This document shows positions 1-10,009 of a DNA stretch of 11,640 bases, in pieces (position 1 is the stretch's first letter; each line of letters begins with the position of its first letter). The notes under the pieces are model-generated. The model saw only the letters and a list, made by a program, of their open reading frames with translations. It was not told where the DNA came from and ran no database searches. This DNA comes from Methanobacteriota archaeon (lineage in GTDB: Archaea > Halobacteriota > Methanosarcinia > Methanosarcinales > Methanoperedenaceae), in NCBI GenBank assembly GCA_018899795.1, contig JAHIHJ010000096.1, positions 1-11,640 of the forward strand, given 5' to 3'. The translations under genes and the position numbers were made by a program.

Positions 1-15
1 CTATCGTGGTATAAC

Positions 16-1818
16 ATGTGCGGGATCGTCGGATACAACGGTAAAAATCAGGCGGCTGCGATACTTATAGACTCCCTGAAAAGACTGGAATACAGGGGTT
101 ATGACTCTGCGGGAATTGCAGTTTTTGATACAAATGTCGTTGAAGTGTACAAAGAAAAAGGCAGGATCGTTGACCTGGAGAAAACTCTCCCCAATATATC
201 CGGAACCGTGGGAATAGGGCATACAAGATGGGCGACTCATGGAAAGCCAAACAAGATAAATGCTCATCCCCATACTTCCGGGAACATCTCTGTGGTGCAT
301 AACGGGATCATTGAGAACTTCCAGGAGTTGAAGGAAAAGCTTTCGCGCGAAGGTTTTGAATTTGTCTCGGAGACCGATACGGAAGCGCTGGCGCATCTTA
401 TTAACCACTACTATAAGGACGATCTCACGGATGCAGTTATCTCTGCCCTGAAGGATATCAGAGGGTCATACGCCATAGCTGCTATTTGCGGTCCTGAACT
501 TGTGGCTGCAAGGAAAGACAGCCCTCTTGTGATCGGGATCGGGGAGAATGAGAATTTTGTAGCTTCGGATATTCCTGCTATCTTAAAATACACCCGGAAG
601 ATCATATTTTTAGATGACTTAGAAGTCGCTTCTATTACCCCTGACTGTGTGTCTTTCTTTGATACTGGAAAAATGCCAATTGAAAAAAAGATAAATTTGA
701 TAGAATGGAACCTCGAAGCTGCTGAAAAATCAGGCTATGAACATTTTATGCTCAAGGAGATCCATGAGCAGCCAAGGGCGCTCCATGAGACTTTCGCTGG
801 CAGGATATCTGAACTTGAAGGCAATATTTCATTCGAAGACATAAAACTCACGGAGTCACAGATCAAGGATCTATCAAGGATCAGCATCATCGCATGCGGT
901 ACCTCCTACAACGCAGGTTTCCTTGGTAAATACCTGTTCGAGCAGCTTGCAGGCGTCCATGTGGATATTGAAATAGCATCTGAGTTCAGATACTCGCATT
1001 CATCCCCGGGCTCCCTGGTCATTGTAATAACCCAGTCGGGAGAAACCGCGGATACCCTTGCTGCGCTTCGTGAGGCAAAAAGTTCAGGGTGTGGGACGCT
1101 TGCGATCACGAACGTGATAGGCAGTACGGTAACAAGGGAAGTAGATAATGTCTTATATACAAGGTCAGGACCCGAGATCGGAGTTGCTGCGACAAAAACT
1201 TTTATCTCACAGCTCGGAGCGCTGTACCTTCTTGCCCTTTATTTTGGGAAGATCAGAGGAAAGATCAGCTCAGATCACATGAAACGCATGCTAACAGCAT
1301 TGAAGCAGGTACCGGCCCAGATCACACGTATTCTGAATAATAAAGATGCGATAATAAAATTTTCAGAAAAATTCAGTTCATCCAGCGACTTCTTCTTCAT
1401 CGGTCGCACATTGAATTACCCGATAGCGCTTGAGGGAGCATTAAAACTCAAGGAGATATCTTACATCCATGCAGAGGGCTACGCTGCCGGGGAACTGAAG
1501 CACGGTCCTCTCGCACTGATAACAAAAATCACGCCCGTTGTAGCGATAGCCACAAAAGGGGTGACATATGATAAAGTTGTTAACAATATCAAGGAAGTAA
1601 AAGCAAGAGATGCTCCGGTCCTTGCCATAGCCGATGAAAAGGACAGCGAAATTGAAAAATATGTGGATGCGGTCATACGCATACCCACAACTGAGGATAT
1701 CCTGTCGCCAATGCTGTCAACAGTAGTAGTGCAATTGCTATCGTATTATATCGCAAAAGCGCGAAATTGCCCCATCGACCAGCCAAGGAATCTTGCTAAA
1801 AGCGTGACGGTGGAATAA
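16..1818 (+). CDS. glmS: Glutamine--fructose-6-phosphate aminotransferase (isomerizing)
   Basis: Cytosolic enzyme that makes glucosamine-6-phosphate and glutamate from fructose-6-phosphate and glutamine, the committed step to UDP-GlcNAc. The 600 residues match the usual length of about 610. The N-terminal class II glutaminase domain (about 2-215) starts MCGIVGY, so Cys2 becomes the N-terminal nucleophile after Met removal; GHTRWATHG and NGIIENF follow. Two SIS sugar-isomerase domains follow: CGTSYNAG from Cys294 and TQSGETADT in the first, GRTLNYPIALEGALKLKE from Gly463 in the second. ELKHGPLAL holds His496, equivalent to the E. coli ring-opening histidine, and the C-terminus LAKSVTVE carries the catalytic Lys595. 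The start is fixed by the obligatory Met-Cys; the upstream GTGGT is only a weak ribosome site. It is followed 2 nt later by glmM. No glmS ribozyme is visible in the 15 bases upstream. Identification is secure. Confidence 0.97.
   Translation: MCGIVGYNGKNQAAAILIDSLKRLEYRGYDSAGIAVFDTNVVEVYKEKGRIVDLEKTLPNISGTVGIGHTRWATHGKPNKINAHPHTSGNISVVHNGIIENFQELKEKLSREGFEFVSETDTEALAHLINHYYKDDLTDAVISALKDIRGSYAIAAICGPELVAARKDSPLVIGIGENENFVASDIPAILKYTRKIIFLDDLEVASITPDCVSFFDTGKMPIEKKINLIEWNLEAAEKSGYEHFMLKEIHEQPRALHETFAGRISELEGNISFEDIKLTESQIKDLSRISIIACGTSYNAGFLGKYLFEQLAGVHVDIEIASEFRYSHSSPGSLVIVITQSGETADTLAALREAKSSGCGTLAITNVIGSTVTREVDNVLYTRSGPEIGVAATKTFISQLGALYLLALYFGKIRGKISSDHMKRMLTALKQVPAQITRILNNKDAIIKFSEKFSSSSDFFFIGRTLNYPIALEGALKLKEISYIHAEGYAAGELKHGPLALITKITPVVAIATKGVTYDKVVNNIKEVKARDAPVLAIADEKDSEIEKYVDAVIRIPTTEDILSPMLSTVVVQLLSYYIAKARNCPIDQPRNLAKSVTVE
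1809..1814 (+). promoter_or_regulatory. Shine-Dalgarno for glmM inside the glmS end
   Basis: GGTGGA lies 6 nt before the ATG at 1821 and overlaps the last codons of glmS. It partly matches the GGAGGTGATC complement of the 16S tail. It supports the ATG at 1821 and co-translation of the two genes. Confidence 0.5.
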
Positions 1819-1820
1819 TA

Positions 1821-3158
1821 ATGGCAAATGATCCGGAAAAACATTCAAAACCTGCAAAGTCATCTGAATTTTCAAAGTTCGGCTCTTCCGGAATAAGAGG
1901 CGTGGCAAACACGGAAATCACCCCGCAGTTAGCGCTCGATCTCGGTCTTGCCGTGGGAAGTGTTTATCGAGAAGTGGTGATAGGTCATGACCCAAGGATC
2001 GCGGGTGAGATGATAGAACATGCAGTCATAGCTGGCTTGCTATCTGCAGGATGTAAAGTATTGAAAGCCGGGATGATCCCGACACCGACGCTTGCTATTG
2101 CCTCGAAGAACTGCGGTTGCGGAATTATGATAACAGCGTCCCATAACCCTGCAAGATATATCGGGATAAAGGTCTTTAAAAATGGGATGTCCATGGACAC
2201 TGGACAGCAGGAAGAGATAGAGAATCTATTGGATAACAAGAAATTCACGCGTGCAGGCTGGGAGAATACAGGTGACCTTGGCTTAATGGGAACTGCTGTC
2301 AAAGACCACAGCGAGATCATATTGAAAAATACAGGAAGCTCAGACCTGAAGGTCGTTGTTGACTGCGGTTGCGGGGCAGCTTCTGTTATCACGCCATACG
2401 TCCTGAGAGAGATGGGCTGTGAAGTGATCACCCTGAATTCTCAGCCTGACGGCTACTTTCCTGGAAGAGAGCCTGAGCCGGTGGATGAGACTCTAGGGAT
2501 GCTGAAGAGTGCGGTCAAAGCCGCCGGCGCAGACCTGGGCATTGCCCATGATGGGGATGCGGACAGGATGATGGCTGTTGATAATGAAGGGCGGTTCGTG
2601 AGCGGGGATAAAATGCTTGCATTCTTTGCGGTGAGAGAGGCAAAAAAAGCCATAGCAGTGCCTGTAGATACTTCGAGAGTAGTTGATGACATGCTCAAGG
2701 GAATAAAGATATCGCGCACGAAAGTTGGGGATGTTTATGTCGCAGAGACGCTGAAAAAAATAAAAGGGGAGTTCGGAGGGGAACCATCCGGGGCATGGAT
2801 ATTCCCGAAGATATCCTTATGTCCTGACGGTATCTATGCTGCTGCAAGGCTGGTCGAGATAGTGGAGATAGAGGGGAAATTCAGCGAACTGCTCGATTCA
2901 ATACCGGAATATAAAGTGAAAAGGAACGCATTCCCGTGTAAGGACAGAAAGAAGGCTATGACAATTATTGCAGAAAGATTGGAAAGGCTTGGCAAGACAG
3001 ATACACTCGACGGCGTCAGGGTAGACCTGGATGAAGGCTGGATACTTGTCCGCCCAAGCGGGACTGAGCCGAAGATCAGGATAACTGTTGAATCACAGGA
3101 CAGATGCGATGAATTGTATAAAAAAGCCGAAGATATCGTAAAGGGAGCCATAGCATGA
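1821..3158 (+). CDS. glmM: Phosphoglucosamine mutase, archaeal type (PGM/PMM family)
   Basis: Alpha-D-phosphohexomutase that should convert glucosamine-6-phosphate to glucosamine-1-phosphate through a phosphoserine intermediate. The 445 residues are the normal family length. Visible motifs in order are: GSSGIRG near the N-terminus; the phosphoserine loop TASHNP with catalytic Ser107; the metal loop DGDADR at 244-249 with Asp244, Asp246 and Asp248; the sugar-binding loop GGEPSGAWIF; and the phosphate-binding loop RPSGTEPKIRI from Arg411. From the sequence alone, archaeal members can act on glucosamine, mannose or glucose phosphates. Assignment to glucosamine phosphate rests on its position between glmS and the glmU-like gene, with a 2-nt gap upstream and a 4-nt overlap downstream. 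All catalytic residues are intact. Phosphomannomutase is the main alternative. Confidence 0.9.
   Translation: MANDPEKHSKPAKSSEFSKFGSSGIRGVANTEITPQLALDLGLAVGSVYREVVIGHDPRIAGEMIEHAVIAGLLSAGCKVLKAGMIPTPTLAIASKNCGCGIMITASHNPARYIGIKVFKNGMSMDTGQQEEIENLLDNKKFTRAGWENTGDLGLMGTAVKDHSEIILKNTGSSDLKVVVDCGCGAASVITPYVLREMGCEVITLNSQPDGYFPGREPEPVDETLGMLKSAVKAAGADLGIAHDGDADRMMAVDNEGRFVSGDKMLAFFAVREAKKAIAVPVDTSRVVDDMLKGIKISRTKVGDVYVAETLKKIKGEFGGEPSGAWIFPKISLCPDGIYAAARLVEIVEIEGKFSELLDSIPEYKVKRNAFPCKDRKKAMTIIAERLERLGKTDTLDGVRVDLDEGWILVRPSGTEPKIRITVESQDRCDELYKKAEDIVKGAIA
3143..3147 (+). promoter_or_regulatory. Shine-Dalgarno for the glmU-like gene
   Basis: GGGAG inside the end of glmM lies 7 nt before the ATG at 3155. 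It supports that start, whose ATG overlaps the glmM TGA stop as ATGA, the usual sign of translational coupling. Confidence 0.55.
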
Positions 3159-4366
3159 AAGTGGTCATTCTTGCGGCTGGAAAGGGAACAAGGATGGGAC
3201 CGCTCACGGAGAATAGACCAAAGGCAATGCTTCCGATAGCGAACAGACCCCTGCTTGAACATATAATCGTGGCAATCAAGGCAGCGGGGATAAAGGATTT
3301 TTTGGTGGTTACAGGATATTGCAAAGAAAAGATAATAGATCATTTCGGGAACGGCAGGAGCCTGGGTGTAAATATAGAATACATTGAACAACAGCGCCAG
3401 AACGGAACAGCCGATGCCATCGCAGTGGCAAGAAATTCGATCACTGAAAGGTTCCTTGTCACCAACGGTGATGTGATTGCAGGCATCCCGGATATAAAAA
3501 ATATCCTGAACGCAAGAGGAGAAGTGGTCATAGCGGCAAAGAAAGTTGCGTCACCCGAAGAATACGGGATTTTATATGTTAAAGGTAATAGCGTGGAAAA
3601 GATCGTTGAGAAACCGAAAAACCCGCTGTCCGACCTTGCAAATGCGGGCATCTATGTATTTGAACCTTCGATATTTGATGCAATTTCAGGAACGGGTCAT
3701 TCCACAAGAGGCGAGTATGAGATCACGGACTCCATACAGCGCCTTATAGACTCTGGAAAAAGTTCAGCATATGTTTCCCTTGAAACGTGGCAGGACATCG
3801 GATTTCCATGGCACATGCTTGAAGCTAATGAAATGATGCTTAAGAATGGGGAAGATGTGCAGTGGGAGATACGGGGGGATGTGGAGACTAATGCGACATT
3901 GAAGGGATACGTCAGCACTGGCAAGGGAACGATCGTTAGGAACGGGGCGTACATTGAAGGACCTGTCATCATAGGAAAGAATTGTGATATAGGCCCGAAC
4001 TGCTACATCAGACCTTATACGAGCATAGGGGACAATGTGAGAATAGGAAATGCTGTTGAGGTCAAGAACAGCATAATTATGAATAAGACCCATATAGGGC
4101 ATTTAAGCTATGTCGGGGACAGCATAATCGGAGAACGATGCAATTTCGGCGCGGGCACTAAAGTCGCGAACCTGAGGCATGACGGAAGGACAGTGCTGGT
4201 GGAACTGGGAGGAAGAAAGTTCGATTCGGGCAGGAAAAAACTTGGTGTAATTATGGGGGATGATGTGCATACCGGCATCAACAGTATGTTAAATGTGGGG
4301 ACTACCATAGCGGGCGGCGCATACATCGAACCGGGAGAGTTCGTGAGAGGAAAGCGCAACCAGTGA
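3155..4366 (+). CDS. glmU: Bifunctional sugar-1-phosphate nucleotidylyltransferase / acetyltransferase (archaeal GlmU-like)
   Basis: Expected to acetylate glucosamine-1-phosphate and then join GlcNAc-1-phosphate to UTP, giving UDP-GlcNAc. The N-terminal half (about 1-230) is a nucleotidyltransferase fold opening with LAAGKGTRMGPLTENRPKAM at 6-25, the glycine-rich nucleotide loop with Lys23 of the PKxxLP-type motif, and a later NGDV metal-binding stretch. The C-terminal part (about 245-395) is a left-handed beta-helix with hexapeptide repeats (IGKNCDIGPNC and similar). It contains GHLSYVGDS, where His316 aligns with the catalytic His of GlmU acetyltransferases, and GAGTKVANLRHDG. At 403 residues it is shorter than bacterial GlmU (about 455) and fits the archaeal fused enzymes of the MJ1101/ST0452 type. 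The operon places it directly after GlmS and GlmM, completing the pathway. A glucose-1-phosphate thymidylyltransferase relative is the alternative from the N-terminus alone, but the acetyltransferase histidine and context favour GlmU-like. Confidence 0.88.
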   Translation: MKVVILAAGKGTRMGPLTENRPKAMLPIANRPLLEHIIVAIKAAGIKDFLVVTGYCKEKIIDHFGNGRSLGVNIEYIEQQRQNGTADAIAVARNSITERFLVTNGDVIAGIPDIKNILNARGEVVIAAKKVASPEEYGILYVKGNSVEKIVEKPKNPLSDLANAGIYVFEPSIFDAISGTGHSTRGEYEITDSIQRLIDSGKSSAYVSLETWQDIGFPWHMLEANEMMLKNGEDVQWEIRGDVETNATLKGYVSTGKGTIVRNGAYIEGPVIIGKNCDIGPNCYIRPYTSIGDNVRIGNAVEVKNSIIMNKTHIGHLSYVGDSIIGERCNFGAGTKVANLRHDGRTVLVELGGRKFDSGRKKLGVIMGDDVHTGINSMLNVGTTIAGGAYIEPGEFVRGKRNQ

Positions 4367-4444
4367 AAATTCCCTGAAATATCTCCAACTAATATAAACT
4401 TATATAGATACTATTACTAGAATTTATATTTTTTACACCACCTC

Positions 4445-4488
4445 CCGCTTGCGGTTTTTTATTGAAAAATATAATTTTTTATTTTTTT
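4445..4488 (+). terminator. Oligo-T terminator region after the glm operon
   Basis: The short inverted repeat CCGCTTGCGG (4445-4454) is followed directly by TTTTTT (4455-4460), with further T6 (4475-4480) and T7 (4482-4488) tracts. The hairpin is weak because its loop would be only 2 nt, or 4 nt with a 3-bp stem. Archaeal RNA polymerase terminates on oligo-T tracts alone, so the T runs are the main evidence. It lies about 80 nt after the glmU-like stop and before the gyrB promoter. Confidence 0.5.
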
Positions 4489-4518
4489 AAATAAAAATTA
4501 AAATCGTTATGCGTTGAT

Positions 4519-4535
4519 GCAATAAGGTATATATG
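4519..4535 (+). promoter_or_regulatory. Archaeal BRE/TATA promoter of gyrB
   Basis: The purine-rich AATAAG (4521-4526) looks like a TFB recognition element and leads into the TATA box GTATATATG (4527-4535). Archaeal initiation about 25 nt downstream of the box centre would fall near 4555-4558. That leaves a leader of about 12-15 nt that just includes the Shine-Dalgarno at 4557-4564. Confidence 0.6.
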
Positions 4536-4551
4536 TATTGAAGATAATTAG

Positions 4552-8793
<4,242 letters not shown>

Positions 8794-8810
8794 TGCAAGA
8801 ATTTTATTGA

Positions 8811-9545
8811 ATGGAGTGGCAAAAATACATGAGATCTTCAGCGAAACGAAAAAATCCAGAAAAATTGATAACAGAAGGCATTGCATTATTCAATTTGAAA
8901 AAATACAATGAAGCAATAGAATATTTTGACCGGATATTAAAAGTTGATCCAAAACATGTGGATGCCCTGTTCAATAAAGGACGGGCGCTGCATAATTTAC
9001 ATAAATTCAATGCTGCATTAACCTGTTATGACAGTGTAATACGCATCGATCACCGACACTCAAAAGCATGGCGCTGGAAAGGATTTGCACTTCGAAGTCT
9101 TGAGCGGTTCGAAGAAGCTTCCAGGTGCTTTGATAAAGAGATAGAACTCGAACCTGAAGGCGATTATGCATGGTATATCTGGCACAATAAGGGGCAGATG
9201 GTGCATATAATGGAACAGTTCGAGAACGTGATACAGTGTTACGATAATGCAATAAAATTATTTCCTGAGCACGCAGATACATGGTATTGCAAAGGACTTG
9301 CTTCTTATGGTATTAATAAATATGATGATGTGATAAAATGCTGTGAAAAGGCGCTTGATATCGAACCTGATTATTTCTATTCATGGTATGGCAAAGGGCT
9401 TGCCCTGCATAGTTTAAATAATTATGAAGAAGCGATAAAGTGTTATGAAAAAGTTATCGAGAATGACCCTATGCATATCGATGCGTGGTTCAATAAAATG
9501 CTTGCCACCCACAGTTCAGGACGTCTGAAACAAACTAAAATATAA
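8811..9545 (+). CDS. Tetratricopeptide repeat protein
   Basis: Soluble, all-helical scaffold of 244 residues; function and partners are unknown. It is built from TPRs at about 18-49, 50-83, 84-117, 118-154, 155-188 and 189-222, each ending in the typical D/E-P turn (KVDPKH, ELEPEG, DIEPDY, ENDPMH). The fourth repeat is three residues longer than the canonical 34. A seventh begins at 223 (IDAWFNK) but breaks off after about 20 residues, so the protein may be C-terminally shortened. No signal peptide, membrane segment or enzymatic domain is visible. The ATG at 8811, 17 nt after gyrB, has no clear ribosome site. An in-frame ATG at 8829 has GGAGTGG (8813-8819) 9 nt upstream and may be the true start, giving 238 residues without affecting any repeat. 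The tight spacing suggests co-transcription with gyrB. Such TPR proteins are common in Methanosarcinales-type genomes. Confidence 0.85.
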   Translation: MEWQKYMRSSAKRKNPEKLITEGIALFNLKKYNEAIEYFDRILKVDPKHVDALFNKGRALHNLHKFNAALTCYDSVIRIDHRHSKAWRWKGFALRSLERFEEASRCFDKEIELEPEGDYAWYIWHNKGQMVHIMEQFENVIQCYDNAIKLFPEHADTWYCKGLASYGINKYDDVIKCCEKALDIEPDYFYSWYGKGLALHSLNNYEEAIKCYEKVIENDPMHIDAWFNKMLATHSSGRLKQTKI

Positions 9546-9552
9546 AAATATC

Positions 9553-9876
9553 ATGGAACCCATAACCGTTGAACTCATCCAGGAAATCAAAAACCGCATC
9601 ATTAGCGGGGTTCATCCTGAAAAGATAGTTCTTTTTGGCTCATACGCTTACGGAACCCCGACAAAAGATAGCGATCTGGATTTATTAGTTATAATGCCAT
9701 CAGAAGAACCGATGCATAAAAGAGTGTTTAAAATAAGAAAATTGCTCCGTGATTTTCGAATTCCTAAAGATATTATTGTTTATACTCCACAGGAAGTGGA
9801 AAAGTGGAAAGAAGCCTCAACAGCATTTATTACATCGATTATAAGAACGGGGAAGGTCATTTATGGACAATTTTAA
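9553..9876 (+). CDS. MNT-type minimal nucleotidyltransferase (MntA-like antitoxin candidate)
   Basis: A 107-residue DNA polymerase beta-superfamily nucleotidyltransferase of the short MNT class. The signature GS-x10-D-x-D is complete: Gly29-Ser30 in LFGSYAYG, then Asp41 and Asp43 in SDLDLLVI. A third acidic residue, Asp73 in KDIIVYTP, completes the metal-binding triad, so it should be catalytically active. Family members usually pair with a HEPN-domain RNase toxin encoded directly downstream, and characterised MntA proteins silence it by AMP transfer. Here no HEPN protein is recognisable next door, so the antitoxin role is inference. It starts 7 nt after the TPR gene with no obvious Shine-Dalgarno, so translation may be coupled to that gene. 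Its end overlaps the following small ORF by 14 nt, a spacing typical of MNT/HEPN pairs. Confidence 0.85.
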   Translation: MEPITVELIQEIKNRIISGVHPEKIVLFGSYAYGTPTKDSDLDLLVIMPSEEPMHKRVFKIRKLLRDFRIPKDIIVYTPQEVEKWKEASTAFITSIIRTGKVIYGQF

Positions 9877-10009
9877 AATAATACCTTCAATTATAAATTC
9901 GAAACCGCAGATAAACGCAGATGAACGCAGATATGTAGATTGGGTAGAAGTATATTCTAACTCACTTAATGAATTAGTTCATAAATCTGAAGGATGGCAC
10001 GTATGCTAG
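9863..10009 (+). CDS. Doubtful 48-residue ORF (possible remnant)
   Basis: It opens with MDNFKIIPSIINSK inside the end of the MNT gene and closes at a TAG that overlaps the helicase start by 7 nt. Residues 15-24 (PQINADERRY) are simply the translation of the 10-bp CGCAGAT repeat. Peptides of the type KPRINADERR are, from memory, a frequent by-product of dispersed intergenic repeats in annotated genomes. The rest (DWVEVYSNSLNELVHKSEGW) shows no known domain and lacks the HEPN R-x4-6-H motif. It sits where a HEPN partner would be expected. It may be a non-coding spacer, a decayed gene, or a small coupled protein; spurious is the safest reading. Confidence 0.25.
   Translation: MDNFKIIPSIINSKPQINADERRYVDWVEVYSNSLNELVHKSEGWHVC
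9891..9898 (+). promoter_or_regulatory. Possible TATA box for the helicase gene
   Basis: TTATAAAT resembles an archaeal TATA box and lies just after the MNT stop. Initiation about 25 nt downstream would give a leader of roughly 80 nt before the helicase ATG at 10003. The whole region is AT-rich, so chance matches are likely. A second candidate, GTATATTC, lies at 9949-9956. Confidence 0.2.
9903..9932 (+). repeat. Three-copy 10-bp tandem repeat (CGCAGAT core)
   Basis: The heptamer CGCAGAT occurs at 9906-9912, 9916-9922 and 9926-9932, exactly 10 bp apart, separated by AAA and GAA. It is the kind of short direct repeat array found scattered between genes in many archaeal and bacterial genomes (recollection, not checked). 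It has no palindromic structure and is too short for a CRISPR array. It lies in the junction between the MNT gene and the helicase. Confidence 0.85.
9989..9993 (+). promoter_or_regulatory. Shine-Dalgarno deciding the helicase start
   Basis: GAAGG lies 9 nt before the ATG at 10003. The only other in-frame start, ATG at 9994, directly abuts this motif and would have no usable spacing, and a TGA at 9988-9990 closes the frame upstream. Confidence 0.45.

Noticed and set aside
1..15. glmS ribozyme or promoter upstream of glmS
   Set aside because: Only 15 bases precede the start codon, so no regulatory element can be judged.
2834..3391. 185-residue open frame on the - strand across the glmM/glmU-like junction
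   Set aside because: It is a shadow of two well supported genes that overlap by 4 nt on the + strand, with no recognisable protein features.
4445..4454. Strong bacterial-type intrinsic terminator hairpin
   Set aside because: The inverted repeat leaves only a 2-nt loop (or a 3-bp stem with a 4-nt loop), too weak on its own. The call rests on the oligo-T tracts instead.
9903..9932. CRISPR array
   Set aside because: The repeat unit is 7-10 bp with 3-nt gaps and only three copies. There are no spacers of 30 bp or more and no cas genes.
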